NCBI RefSeq assembly: GCF_000718515.1
Contig: NZ_JNZS01000023.1
Location: 1-64,000, forward strand
Length of the DNA: 64,000 nucleotides
Direction of reading: 5' to 3'
Source of the DNA: Micromonospora parva
GTDB taxonomy: Bacteria; Actinomycetota; Actinomycetes; Mycobacteriales; Micromonosporaceae
In this document: piece after piece, positions 27,495 through 35,644 of the stretch
How the letters are laid out: every line of letters begins with the position of its first letter
Numbering within the stretch: position 1 is the stretch's first letter
The notes under the pieces: generated by a model
The model's database searches: none
The model's input: the letters and a program-made list of their open reading frames with translations, nothing else
Told to the model about the DNA's origin: nothing
Position numbers and translations under genes: made by a program

Positions 27495-28292
27495 TCAGGT
27501 GACGTCCCGGCGCAGGGGCAGCAACACGGCGATCGCCGAGGCGGCCACCGCGTACGCGGTGAGCAGGAGAGCCCCGGCCGCCGGTGGGAGGAGGTGGACG
27601 GCGCCGCTGCCGAGTTCCGCGGAGATGGCGTCGGCGACGTAGGTGAAATCGGTGAGCGCGGCGGTGGCTCCGCCGGGGAGGATCGGGTACAGCGTGTTGA
27701 CGCCCGGGATCATCATCAGCACCGGCTCCCCCACGTACAGATAGCCGGTCACGACACACAGCGCCGCGATCTGGTGGTGGACGAGGGCGCCCACCCCGGC
27801 CCCGAGGAGCAGGTAGACCACCATCGCGACGGCGATACGGCCGAGCAGCGCCAGCACTGTGGTGGCTGGCAGACCGAGTGCGACGCCGCGGGCGGCGGCG
27901 ACGGCGAACAGCGCCACCGCGGCGGTGCCCGCGAGGACGAGCCCATAGGCGAGACCGACCACCGCGTACGTGGCGAGTTTGGCGGCGAGCACCCGCCCAC
28001 GGCGCGGCGCGAACAGGAAGGTGACCGCGGCGGTGTGGTGTCGGTGCTCGGAGGTGACCGCGAGGGCCCCGGCTGCGGCCGGCACGAACGCGGTGTAGCC
28101 GAGGATGCCGAGGATCGCGCGGAGGCCGGCCTCGGTGTCCAGACCGGGCATCGGCGGGTCGAAGTTCTCCGGCCCCGCCAGCGCCATGGCCCCGAACATG
28201 CCGCCGCCCAGCGCAGCGGCGGCGAGCAGCAGGCCGCCCCACATCCGGGTGGCCAGCAGCCTGCGGAACTCCGCTCTGATCAGGAGGTTCAT
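27495..28292 (-). CDS. ABC-2 type transporter permease
   Basis: A 265-residue permease with six hydrophobic segments. It begins LIRAEFRRLLATRMWGGLLL, typical of the short ABC-2 permeases that pair with a single ATPase. A charged cytoplasmic loop (TSEHRHHTAAVTFLFAPRRGRVLAAKL) lies between segments 2 and 3, the usual contact point for the ATPase. The start shares one base with the ATPase stop codon. The substrate is unknown. Confidence 0.85.
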   Translation of the reverse strand: MNLLIRAEFRRLLATRMWGGLLLAAAALGGGMFGAMALAGPENFDPPMPGLDTEAGLRAILGILGYTAFVPAAAGALAVTSEHRHHTAAVTFLFAPRRGRVLAAKLATYAVVGLAYGLVLAGTAAVALFAVAAARGVALGLPATTVLALLGRIAVAMVVYLLLGAGVGALVHHQIAALCVVTGYLYVGEPVLMMIPGVNTLYPILPGGATAALTDFTYVADAISAELGSGAVHLLPPAAGALLLTAYAVAASAIAVLLPLRRDVT

Positions 28293-29212
28293 CAGCTGAC
28301 CGCCTTGTCCCTGGTGAGGTGGAGGAAGAGTTCTTCGAGGCTGGTGGTCTCGACGACCAGCTCGTGCACCCGCACGTGATGGGCGGCGGCGAGGTCGGCG
28401 AGGCCCGGCGCGTCCAGCCCCCGTACCCGCAGCCGGTCGGGCCCGGCGGCTTCGACGTGCGGTGCCGGGCCGCCGTTGGCGGGGCCGGCCGTCAGGACGG
28501 CAGCGAGCGCGGCCGCGTCGGGTGAGGTGACCAGCACCGCCGGCGGGCCGGCGAGCTGGGAACAGGGCCCGGCGGCGACGAGTTCGCCACGCCGGATCAC
28601 CACGACGTCATCCACGAGCTGCTGGATCTCGCCGAGCGCGTGGCTGGAGATCAGGACGGTACGGCCCTCGTCGGCGAACTGGCGCAGGAAGCCGCGTAGC
28701 CATGACACGCCCTCCGGGTCCAGGCCGTTGCCGGGCTCGTCCAGCAGCAGGACGCGGGGGTCGCCGAGCAACGCTGTGGCGAGGTTGAGCCGCTGCCGCA
28801 TGCCCGTGGAGAATCCTCGGGTGCGCCGGTGTGCGGCCTCGGCGAGGCCGAGCATGTCGAGCAGGTCGGTGACGCGGCTGTCCGGGTATCCGCCCATCGC
28901 GGCGTAGACGCGCAGGTGGTCACGGGCGGTGTGTCCACTGTGGAACGCGTTGGCGTCGAACACGGCGCCGACCGTGCGCGACGGCCGGGCCAGTTGGCCG
29001 TACGTCCGCCCGCCGATCGTGGCGGTGCCACCGGTCGGCGACACCAGCCCGGTCATCATGCGCATCGTGGTGGTCTTGCCGGCGCCGTTCGGGCCGAGGA
29101 ACCCGGTGATCACGCCGGGTCGCACGGTGAAGCTCAGATCACGCACGGCGGTGACGTCACCGAAGCGCTTCGTCAGGCGCGACACCTCGATCGCGAGGTG
29201 GTCGCCGGTCAC
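28292..29212 (-). CDS. ABC transporter ATP-binding protein
   Basis: A 306-residue ATPase of the DrrA/CcmA-like family that powers the adjacent ABC-2 permease. Walker A is GPNGAGKTT, the ABC signature is FSTGMRQRL (the usual LSGGQ position reads FSTGM), and Walker B is VLLLDEPGNGLDPEG, followed by the H-loop ISSHALGE. GTG 29212 overlaps the preceding gene by 4 nt. The ATPase is more likely to serve drug or lipid efflux, or immunity, than uptake. Confidence 0.92.
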   Translation of the reverse strand: MTGDHLAIEVSRLTKRFGDVTAVRDLSFTVRPGVITGFLGPNGAGKTTTMRMMTGLVSPTGGTATIGGRTYGQLARPSRTVGAVFDANAFHSGHTARDHLRVYAAMGGYPDSRVTDLLDMLGLAEAAHRRTRGFSTGMRQRLNLATALLGDPRVLLLDEPGNGLDPEGVSWLRGFLRQFADEGRTVLISSHALGEIQQLVDDVVVIRRGELVAAGPCSQLAGPPAVLVTSPDAAALAAVLTAGPANGGPAPHVEAAGPDRLRVRGLDAPGLADLAAAHHVRVHELVVETTSLEELFLHLTRDKAVS

Positions 29213-29580
29213 GCGCGGGCCGCCATGGCACGCGTGATCGCCTCCACGAGGCCCGGCGCGGCGGGGCTGGAGAGCACCACCTCGTCGAACTCGCCGTCGA
29301 ACGCCGCCCGGTCCAGAACGAGGTGCAGCCCTGGTTCCGCCCGGCGGGCCGCCACGAGCTGCCGAGGACCCCCGTACAGGCCCCACACTCCGATCTTGGC
29401 GAAGCCGGACACCACGTATCCGCGGCGTGCGCCACGGGCCAGGCGGAGCGGGCTGTCCACCAGGGCGACGTGCCGCACCGCGGTGAGGGGCGGTGCGAAC
29501 CGCTCCCGCCCGACCCAGACCCGCTCCCATCCGGTGAATCGAATGTCGATCACATCGTTGGTCACCATGACCGATGCCAT
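29209..29580 (-). CDS. 123-residue PH-like protein in ABC exporter operon
   Basis: I do not recognise a named family. The sequence alternates beta strands (DIRFTGWERVWVGRERFAPP, VRHVALVDSP, RRGYVVSGFAKIGVWGLYGGP, RQLVAARRAEPGLHLVLD) and ends in one helix (APGLVEAITRAMAAR). That layout, including the Trp in GWERVW and a final helix that packs on a barrel, resembles a bacterial PH-like domain. There is no signal peptide or membrane segment. It is coupled on both sides by 1-nt and 4-nt overlaps to the regulator and the ATPase, so it presumably works with the transporter. Confidence 0.75.
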   Translation of the reverse strand: MASVMVTNDVIDIRFTGWERVWVGRERFAPPLTAVRHVALVDSPLRLARGARRGYVVSGFAKIGVWGLYGGPRQLVAARRAEPGLHLVLDRAAFDGEFDEVVLSSPAAPGLVEAITRAMAARA

Positions 29581-30182
29581 CAGTCTTCCCCTCTCGTCGT
29601 GTCGGAGTCGTCAGTCGACGCGGGTGCGCGCCTGTCGACCGTCGGCAGATCGGTGGGCAGCAGGACGGTCGCCAACAGTCGCGGTATCCGCCCGCCGCCG
29701 GGTTGGTTGCCGAGCAACGGGCCCACCAGTGCGTTGAGCCCGGCGGCGAACTCGCCCAGTTCGGCGTCGGTCAGGTGCAGCACGAGTTGCTGGTAGCCCA
29801 CGCCGTCGGCGGTGAAGTCGATCCGCTCCCGGGTGAGATAGCGGGAGAACTCCGACAGCAGGCTCGACATGAACGCCGTGAAGTAACGGGCGTGGTCCTC
29901 CCGCGTAGCCGTGGCGAGGGCCGCAGGGTCGAGCGTCGCGCCGCGCGCGGGCAACGCGTACACCCGCTCGACGGCACCGCGCACCCTGCGTTCATCGATC
30001 ACCTCGACCAGCCCGGCCTTGACCAGGATCGCCAGGTGCCGGTACATCGTGGCCTGTGGGACATCGGGCAGCAGCTCAAGCAGGCCCTGCGTGGTCAGGC
30101 GGGTGCCCGCGACCGCACGCAGGATCCGGATCCGCACCGGGTGCAGCGCCAGGTCCGCCCAGCGTTCTCTCGACATCTCCAC
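29580..30182 (-). CDS. winged-helix transcriptional regulator (ArsR-like)
   Basis: A 200-residue regulator. The N-terminal winged helix spans residues about 8-75 (LALHPVRIRILRAVAGTRLTTQGLLELLPDVPQATMYRHLAILVKAGLVEVIDERRVRGAVERVYAL) and is followed by a helical C-terminal domain with a distinct EFSRYLTRERIDFTADGVGYQQLVL segment. GTG 30182 lies 6 nt after TAACGT, a leaderless arrangement; ATG 30176 is the other option. It heads the four-gene operon and the palindrome at 30191-30214 is its likely operator, so autorepression is inferred. Confidence 0.88.
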   Translation of the reverse strand: MEMSRERWADLALHPVRIRILRAVAGTRLTTQGLLELLPDVPQATMYRHLAILVKAGLVEVIDERRVRGAVERVYALPARGATLDPAALATATREDHARYFTAFMSSLLSEFSRYLTRERIDFTADGVGYQQLVLHLTDAELGEFAAGLNALVGPLLGNQPGGGRIPRLLATVLLPTDLPTVDRRAPASTDDSDTTRGED

Positions 30183-30188
30183 GCCCGA

Positions 30189-30194
30189 ACGTTA
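30189..30194 (-). promoter_or_regulatory. leaderless -10 box of the regulator-ABC operon
   Basis: TAACGT on the minus strand, 6 nt, then GTG 30182. It overlaps the left edge of the palindromic operator. Confidence 0.55.
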
Positions 30195-30214
30195 TCACTA
30201 TTGATAGTGATAAC
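30191..30214. promoter_or_regulatory. palindromic operator of the ABC operon
   Basis: Perfect 10-bp inverted repeat GTTATCACTA and TAGTGATAAC separated by TTGA. It is strikingly AT-rich for this genome and covers the predicted -10 region of the regulator gene. It fits the dimeric winged-helix repressor encoded just downstream. Confidence 0.8.
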
Positions 30215-30257
30215 AAAGCGTGGCGTTCCACCCGGGTGGGCCCTTCGGCCCTCGATG

Positions 30258-30899
30258 TCAGTTACGGGTGGCGAGACGCCGGCGGACCTTGTCCCGGATC
30301 GACTCCGGCAGGTCGGGTGCCTCCAGCAGGCGGGGCAGCAGCTCCGGCTCTAGGGTGGTGGCCCGAAACACCTCACCGATGGTCACCCCGTGCGCGGGCC
30401 GGTCCACCACGTCGACCGGGTCACCCGGGCCCACCTCCCCCTCGCGAAGCACCCGCAGGTAGGCACCGGGCAGCGCCCGGACGGTGAACCGCTTGATCAG
30501 ATCCGGTACGCCCCAGAAGCCGGCGAAGGTGGCGCACGGCGTTCGCGGCTTGGTCACCTGGAGCACTGCCGATCCGACCTGCCACTGCTCACCGATCACC
30601 GCGCCGGTCAGGTCCACCGCGTACGTGGTGAGGTTCTCGCCGAAGCCGCCGGGCCCGATACCGCGCCCCAGTTCGGTGGCCCACCAGGCGGCGTCCTCTT
30701 CCGCGTAGGCGTAGACCGCCTGGTCCTCGCCCCCGTGGTGGGCCCGCTCGCCGATGAAGTCGCCAACCACCCCGTCGACGCGGAACAGCACAGGCGAGTC
30801 CACCGACCGCTTGTCGATGCCGCTGCGCCCGCTCGCGTCGCCGGCCCACTCCGCCTCGGTCACCACGCCGAGGTTCACCGCTGCCACCCTGCCCGTCAT
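30258..30899 (-). CDS. MOSC domain-containing protein (YiiM-like)
   Basis: A 213-residue protein with a MOSC domain and a C-terminal three-helix segment (LPRLLEAPDLPESIRDKVRRRL), the YiiM arrangement. The candidate catalytic cysteine is in KPRTPCATFAGFWG. YiiM proteins contribute to detoxification of N-hydroxylated bases using molybdenum cofactor; that function is inferred by family. ATG 30899 follows a leaderless box. It is separate from the regulator operon. Confidence 0.88.
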   Translation of the reverse strand: MTGRVAAVNLGVVTEAEWAGDASGRSGIDKRSVDSPVLFRVDGVVGDFIGERAHHGGEDQAVYAYAEEDAAWWATELGRGIGPGGFGENLTTYAVDLTGAVIGEQWQVGSAVLQVTKPRTPCATFAGFWGVPDLIKRFTVRALPGAYLRVLREGEVGPGDPVDVVDRPAHGVTIGEVFRATTLEPELLPRLLEAPDLPESIRDKVRRRLATRN

Positions 30900-30906
30900 G
30901 ACGGTC

Positions 30907-30912
30907 AGCCTA
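30907..30912 (-). promoter_or_regulatory. leaderless -10 box, MOSC gene
   Basis: TAGGCT on the minus strand, GACCGTC (7 nt), then ATG 30899. Confidence 0.55.
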
Positions 30913-30970
30913 GCGGGGGCCGGCGGGGTCGACCCGCCCTCAAGATCGTCTACCGGTACCGGGGCGACCC

Positions 30971-31801
30971 TCAGCCCTTGACGGCGCCGGCCACCAGACC
31001 GGAGACCATCCGACGCTGCACCAGCAGGAAGAAGATGATGACCGGCAGGGTGAACAGGGTGGACGCGGCCATCACCGGACCCCAGTTGGTGTCGTCGCGA
31101 CCGAAGAAGAAGGTCATCGCCACCGGCAGCGTGTAGCTGCCCTGGTCGTTGATGAACGTCAACGCGAAGATCAGCTCGTTCCACGCGGTGATGAAGGAGA
31201 AGATGCTGGTGGCCACCAGGCCGGGCGCGACCAGCGGGAAGAGCACCCGGCGGAAGGTCTGGGCCCGGCTGGCCCCGTCGATCGCCGCCGCCTCCTCCAG
31301 CTCCTTCGGCACCGCCGCGACGAAGCCGCGCAGCATCCAGACCGCGAACGGCAGCGAGAAACCCAGGTACGTGAGGATCAGGCTGGGCAGGGTGTTGTAG
31401 AGCCCCAGCCGCTGGATCATCAGGAACAGCGGGATGACCAACGCCTCCAGCGGGATCATCTGCACCACCAGCAGCATGATCAGAAAGCTGGTCCGCAGCT
31501 TGAAGCGGAACCGGGCCACAGCTGTCGCGGCGAGCAACGCCACCAGACCGCTGAGCACCACTGTCGAGACGGCGACGAGTGCGCTGTTGAGGAAGAAGTC
31601 GAGGAAGCTGACACCGGGGATCAGGTTGCCGGTCAGGATCTCCCGGTAGTGCTCAAGCGTCGGGTGGGTCGGCACCGGCTGCGGGGTGGCCGAGAAGATC
31701 TCCCTGCTCGGCTTCAGCGAGGTGGAGATCATCCAGTAGACCGGGAACGCCGCGAAGAGCGCGACCAGCAGCCCGGCGCCGTTGAGGGCGACCTTCTTCA
31801 C
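30971..31801 (-). CDS. carbohydrate ABC transporter permease (MalG type)
   Basis: A 276-residue inner-membrane permease of the CUT1 family with six hydrophobic segments. The cytoplasmic EAA loop reads KELEEAAAIDGASRAQTFRRVLFPL. GTG 31801 overlaps the preceding permease stop by 4 nt, and AGGAGGA lies about 8 nt upstream. It pairs with the MalF-type permease and the lipoprotein encoded just upstream. The last gene in the operon; no ATPase follows. Confidence 0.93.
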   Translation of the reverse strand: MKKVALNGAGLLVALFAAFPVYWMISTSLKPSREIFSATPQPVPTHPTLEHYREILTGNLIPGVSFLDFFLNSALVAVSTVVLSGLVALLAATAVARFRFKLRTSFLIMLLVVQMIPLEALVIPLFLMIQRLGLYNTLPSLILTYLGFSLPFAVWMLRGFVAAVPKELEEAAAIDGASRAQTFRRVLFPLVAPGLVATSIFSFITAWNELIFALTFINDQGSYTLPVAMTFFFGRDDTNWGPVMAASTLFTLPVIIFFLLVQRRMVSGLVAGAVKG

Positions 31802-32784
31802 GACTCGTCCTCCTGCCTGAGCACCATGCGTACGTAGAAGCCGGTGACCACCAACAGGATCAGCGTGAGGATGACCGCGATGGCCGCGCCGAGCCCGTAC
31901 TTCGGCGGCGGAGAGAACGCTTCGGCGTACGAGTAGATGGCAAGCATGAACGTCGGCCGGTCCTGGGTGCCGCCGGCCAGCACGAACTGCTGGGTGAAGA
32001 CCTTGAAGTCCCAGATCGTGGAGAGCACGATCAGGATTCCGAAGACCGGGCGCAGCAACGGAAAGGTGATCTTCCAGAAGACCCGCCACGGGCTGGCGCC
32101 GTCCACCCGGGCCGCCTCGTGCAGCTCACTCGGCACGCTCTTCAGCCCGGCGAGCACGCTCACCGCGATGAACGGGAACGAGTGCCAGACCACCACCAGC
32201 GTGAGGATGGCGAAGAAGAGCAGTGGCGAGTTGAACCAGCCGTAGCCGGTCCAGTCGCTGCGCCCGAACAGGCCGTTCGAGAGCCCGTCCGGCAGCGCGT
32301 TGAACAACCAGGTGACCAGGCCGCTCGTATCGTCGAAGATCCACTTCCAGACGATGGTGCCGGTCAGCGCAGGCGTGGCCCAGGCGAGCATCACGCAGCT
32401 CGCCACGAACGTCGCCATCTTGCGACCGAGCCGGTTGAGCAGCAACCCCACCAGGGTGCCGAGCACCATCGTGAGCAGCACGTTGGCCGCGGCGAACAGC
32501 ACCGTGTTGCGCAGCACGGTCAGGAAGAACGGATCGGAGAGAATGTCGGTGTAGTTACCGAGCCCCACCCACGGCCACTCCCGATCGCCGCGTAGTTGCC
32601 GGACGCTGTTCAGCCGGTAGAAGGACATCACCACCACCTGGCCGAGCGGCCAGAGCAGCAGCACCCCGATGATCAGCAGGGCGGGCAGGAGCAGCAGGTA
32701 GGGCAGGCGGTCCACCCGGCGACGGCGCCGCGCGGGGGTGTCCCGCGCGGCGGCCGCCTCCGGCACCTCGGTCAGCGTGCTCAC
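31798..32784 (-). CDS. carbohydrate ABC transporter permease (MalF type)
   Basis: A 328-residue CUT1 permease with a basic N-terminus (TPARRRRRVDRL), six or seven hydrophobic segments, and the EAA loop SELHEAARVDGASPWRVFWKITFPLL. GTG 32784 overlaps the stop of the binding-protein gene by 4 nt. Translationally coupled at both ends, it is the middle gene of a three-gene sugar-uptake operon. Confidence 0.93.
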   Translation of the reverse strand: MSTLTEVPEAAAARDTPARRRRRVDRLPYLLLLPALLIIGVLLLWPLGQVVVMSFYRLNSVRQLRGDREWPWVGLGNYTDILSDPFFLTVLRNTVLFAAANVLLTMVLGTLVGLLLNRLGRKMATFVASCVMLAWATPALTGTIVWKWIFDDTSGLVTWLFNALPDGLSNGLFGRSDWTGYGWFNSPLLFFAILTLVVVWHSFPFIAVSVLAGLKSVPSELHEAARVDGASPWRVFWKITFPLLRPVFGILIVLSTIWDFKVFTQQFVLAGGTQDRPTFMLAIYSYAEAFSPPPKYGLGAAIAVILTLILLVVTGFYVRMVLRQEDES

Positions 32785-34067
32785 TTGGCGTTGAGGATGC
32801 TTTCCATCTCGGTGGCCGCGTCGGCGGTGGCCTTCTCGACCGTCTTCTGACCCTTCATCACCGAGCTGTTCATCGCCTGGGTCACCGTCTTCGTCCGGCT
32901 GACCTCCACCCACTTCGGGGTGAGCGGCGTGAGCTTGGTGTTCTGCATCGTGGTGGCGAACGCCGCCATCACCTTGTCGTTCGCGTACGCGTCACCGGAC
33001 ACCAGATCCTGGTAGACCGGGAAGAAGCCGAGGCTGCTCGCGAAGCTCTGCGCGTTCTTCTTGTTCAGCAGCACGGTCAGGTAGTCCCAGGCCAGGTCCT
33101 GCCGCTCGCTGTCCTTCCAGATCGCCACGTCCGAGCCGCCCGCGAAACCGGGCGCCGCCTTGCCGTCCGGGCCGGGGATCGGGAACGTACCCCAGACCTT
33201 CTCGATCTCGGGGTTGTCCTTCTTGATGGCACCCTGCTGCCAGCTGCCGGCGAAGGCCATCGCGGCCTTGCCGGTGGCGAACTGGGTACGCGCGTCGATC
33301 TCGTTCCAGCCCGCGGCGGCCGGCGGGGCCACCTTGTGGACGGTCACCAGGTCGGTCCAGAACTTGACCGCCCGCTGCGCCTCCGGCGTGGTGTAGCCGG
33401 ACTTCCAGGTGCCGCCCTGGTTGCTGGCGATCTCACCGCCGGCTCCCCAGAGGAAGGAGTAGAAGGGCAGCTCGGAGTTGCCCGGCAGGGCGATGCCGTA
33501 GGTGCCCTTCTTCTTCGCCTGCACGGCCTTGGCCACGCTGACCAGGTCGTCCCAGGTCTTCGGGGGCTGCACGCCAGCCTCGGCGAACCAGTCGGTGCGG
33601 TAGTAGATGGCCCGCACACCCGCGTACCAGGGCACGCCGTACTGCTTGCCGTCGAGCTGCGCGTTACGCACCAGGTCGGGCAGCAGGTCCTTGCCGTCCG
33701 CCCAGCCACCCATCCGGCTGCTCACGTCGGCGAGCGCCTCCTGGGCGGCCCACCCCTGGGTCTCGGTGTTGCCCAGCTCGGTGATGTCCGGTCCCTCACC
33801 GCCGGCGAGCGCGGCCTGGAACTTCTTGGGCGCCTCCAGCCAGGGGATGTACTGCACGACCACATCGGTGTCGGGGTGCTTCTGACGGAACTCGGCCTCG
33901 ACCCCGTCGAGGAAGGAATTCTGCGCGTCCCCGCCCTCGCCCATCATCCAGACCGTGAGCTTGCTGTCGTCGGCCGCGTCGTCGCCGGAGCCCCCACAGC
34001 CGGTCAGCACCATCGCGGCCGAGGCCACCATGGCGGTGACCGGGGCCAACCGCTTCCACCTGTTCAC
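32781..34067 (-). CDS. sugar ABC transporter solute-binding lipoprotein
   Basis: A 428-residue extracellular solute-binding protein of family 1 (SBP_bac_1). The signal region MNRWKRLAPVTAMVASAAMVLTG-Cys24 has a clear lipobox, followed by a Gly/Asp linker and KLTVWMMGEGGD. The blocks GEGPDITELGNTETQGWAAQEAL and the Trp-rich binding cleft (VPWYAGVRAIYYRTDWFAEAGV) are typical of oligosaccharide binders. The sugar is unknown. GTG 34067 has GGGGAG about 9-10 nt upstream. The operon lacks an ATPase, so a shared MsiK-type ATPase elsewhere is expected. Confidence 0.93.
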   Translation of the reverse strand: MNRWKRLAPVTAMVASAAMVLTGCGGSGDDAADDSKLTVWMMGEGGDAQNSFLDGVEAEFRQKHPDTDVVVQYIPWLEAPKKFQAALAGGEGPDITELGNTETQGWAAQEALADVSSRMGGWADGKDLLPDLVRNAQLDGKQYGVPWYAGVRAIYYRTDWFAEAGVQPPKTWDDLVSVAKAVQAKKKGTYGIALPGNSELPFYSFLWGAGGEIASNQGGTWKSGYTTPEAQRAVKFWTDLVTVHKVAPPAAAGWNEIDARTQFATGKAAMAFAGSWQQGAIKKDNPEIEKVWGTFPIPGPDGKAAPGFAGGSDVAIWKDSERQDLAWDYLTVLLNKKNAQSFASSLGFFPVYQDLVSGDAYANDKVMAAFATTMQNTKLTPLTPKWVEVSRTKTVTQAMNSSVMKGQKTVEKATADAATEMESILNAK

Positions 34068-34231
34068 GCCACTTCTCCCCTCGCGCCGCCTGGAACTAAC
34101 CTTCTCCGCCGCACCCTAGTACGGAGAATTCCTTTACGACAGTGGGTGGCGCTGGCCGAAGCGTGGCGAACGTACCGCAGCGCCCCACCGGCGGGCACTC
34201 CGACGTCGGGCCAAAGTTGGGCGCTTCAACA

Positions 34232-34266
34232 CGAAAGAGCGCCCGGCGTGGCCGGGCGCTCTTTCG
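34232..34266 (-). terminator. terminator of GlsB-like gene 1
   Basis: Perfect 15-bp stem (34232-34246 with 34252-34266), loop CGTGG, about 50 nt beyond the stop codon at 34317. Confidence 0.85.
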
Positions 34267-34316
34267 AGTGGTGCTGTCCCACCGGTGGTGGGGTGTTACC
34301 AGATGATGCCGGGTCG

Positions 34317-34601
34317 TTATCGGGTGATGCTGCGGCGGCGACCCACGCCGGCCACCAGCGCGACAGCGATCGCGGCCACCACGACCTGCACCAGCAGCTC
34401 GCCCCAGTCGACACCGTTGGTCTCGGTCGCGATGCCGATGGCCCGCGCCAGGACGGTGCCCAGCAGTGCCGCACCGACACCGATCAGCAGGTGCAGCCAG
34501 ATCGGCATGTTCTGCCGGCCCGGAACGACCAGGCGGCCGAGCGCGCCGACGATGAGACCAACAACGATCGCAGTGATGATGCCCCACACGGTGAGCTCCA
34601 C
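34317..34601 (-). CDS. GlsB/YeaQ/YmgE family stress membrane protein, copy 1
   Basis: A 94-residue membrane protein with three hydrophobic segments (WGIITAIVVGLIVGALGRLVVPG, MPIWLHLLIGVGAALLGTVLARAIGI, LLVQVVVAAIAVALVAGVG), the transglycosylase-associated protein family linked to envelope and general stress. GTG 34601 is chosen because AGGAGGG lies 6 nt upstream at the same distance as in the second copy; GTG 34607 would touch that site. It is over 90 percent identical to the copy at 35272. Confidence 0.92.
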   Translation of the reverse strand: MELTVWGIITAIVVGLIVGALGRLVVPGRQNMPIWLHLLIGVGAALLGTVLARAIGIATETNGVDWGELLVQVVVAAIAVALVAGVGRRRSITR

Positions 34602-34662
34602 GGCCACCCTCCTTCAAGAATGTCTGACACACGGTGCGTGTGCTTCCTGTCGTGACCGTTAA

Positions 34663-34688
34663 TTGCCCGACCCACCCAAATTCCAAAC
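34663..34688 (-). promoter_or_regulatory. sigma-B-like promoter, GlsB copy 1
   Basis: On the minus strand GTTTGG (34683-34688), 14 nt, GGGCAA (34663-34668). The same spacing and near-identical boxes occur in front of copy 2. The leader between promoter and gene contains GCACAC-N5-GTGTGT, which can pair. Confidence 0.45.
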
Positions 34689-35202
34689 CGACTTCACTCA
34701 CCAAACGATCACGATCTGGCCGACAGGAGCACGTTCCACCGCAGGCCCCGACCCCCGCCCACCGCCCACCGGCCTCCGGACACCGGACACCGGCCCCGGC
34801 CTCCGGGCACAGACAACCGGCACGGGCCACCCGGCCCATTCCCGGCCAGCCCGGCCACCGGGGACCCACCCACGACCACTGGCCGCGTTCAACAAGGGGT
34901 CGCCGCATTCGGCGGTGTCGTCGTTCGACCGGAGCTGGCAGAGATACGGGGCTGCGGCGTGCCAGTGCGGCGACCCGGAACCCCCGGCTCCCCCGGGAAC
35001 CGAAACGATGACCGCGGTCCGGCTCGCCGCACGCCTGGCAAGTCGCCAGCAGACTCGGGAGGCTGCGCCGCGTAGACCGCGAGCTGCACGCCGCGGACCT
35101 TCGGCCGCACAGACAGACATCGGGCCGCCTGCCGAAACGTCGGGCGGGAGGCCGTCGCGACGGTACGAAGACGGCGACGCCCACCCGTGGCGGGCGGAAC
35201 GT

Positions 35203-35238
35203 CGATGGGCGCCCGACCTGTCGGCCGGGCGCCCATCG
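35203..35238 (-). terminator. terminator of GlsB-like gene 2
   Basis: Perfect 13-bp stem (35203-35215 with 35226-35238), 10-nt loop, about 35 nt beyond the stop at 35272. The stem sequence differs from that of copy 1. Confidence 0.8.
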
Positions 35239-35271
35239 ATGGTGTCGCTGGTAAGGGTTGGTGCCGTGGTG

Positions 35272-35556
35272 TTACCGGGTCACGCGGCGGCGGCCACCCA
35301 CACCGGCCACCAGCGCGACAGCGATCGCCGCGACCACGACCTGCACCAGCAGCTCGCCCCAGTCGACACCGCTCGTCTCGGTCGCGATGCCGATGGCCCG
35401 CGCCAGAACGGTGCCCAGCAGTGCCGCACCGATACCGATCAGCATGTGCAGCCAGATCGGCATGTTCTGCCGGCCCGGGACGACCAGACGGCCGAGCGCG
35501 CCGACGATGAGACCAACAACGATCGCAGTGATGATGCCCCACACGGTGAACTCCAC
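35272..35556 (-). CDS. GlsB/YeaQ/YmgE family stress membrane protein, copy 2
   Basis: A 94-residue paralogue of the protein at 34317. The differences are few and conservative: EF for EL at the start, HMLIGIG for HLLIGVG, TSG for TNG, GGRRRVTR for GRRRSITR. GTG 35556 has AAGGAGGG a few nt upstream. The duplication extends upstream through the leader to the promoter, while the downstream terminators are unrelated in sequence. Confidence 0.92.
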   Translation of the reverse strand: MEFTVWGIITAIVVGLIVGALGRLVVPGRQNMPIWLHMLIGIGAALLGTVLARAIGIATETSGVDWGELLVQVVVAAIAVALVAGVGGRRRVTR

Positions 35557-35618
35557 GGTCGCCCTCCTTCTAAGAATGTCTGACACACGAGCTGTGTGCT
35601 TCCTGTCGTGACGGCTAA

Positions 35619-35644
35619 GTGCCCGGCCCCCCGAAAACCCAAAC
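35619..35644 (-). promoter_or_regulatory. sigma-B-like promoter, GlsB copy 2
   Basis: On the minus strand GTTTGG (35639-35644), 14 nt, GGGCAC (35619-35624), matching copy 1 in position and spacing. The leader contains CACAC-N5-GTGTG, which can pair, with different loop bases. Confidence 0.45.

Larger units (their letters stand above)
34602..35271. other. intergenic region between duplicated GlsB genes
   Basis: It holds the leader and promoter of copy 1 (34602-34690) and the terminator of copy 2 (35203-35238). Between about 34700 and 35190 there is GC-rich sequence with short Pro-codon-like direct repeats of CCGGACACCGG type near 34775-34795. Several open frames cross it, but none has a ribosome binding site or convincing composition. 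Confidence 0.5.

Noticed and set aside
34068..34140. DasR or LacI-type operator before the sugar-importer operon
   Set aside because: GGAATTCTCC-like symmetry is present but too short, and neither the DasR nor the usual LacI-type palindrome matches.
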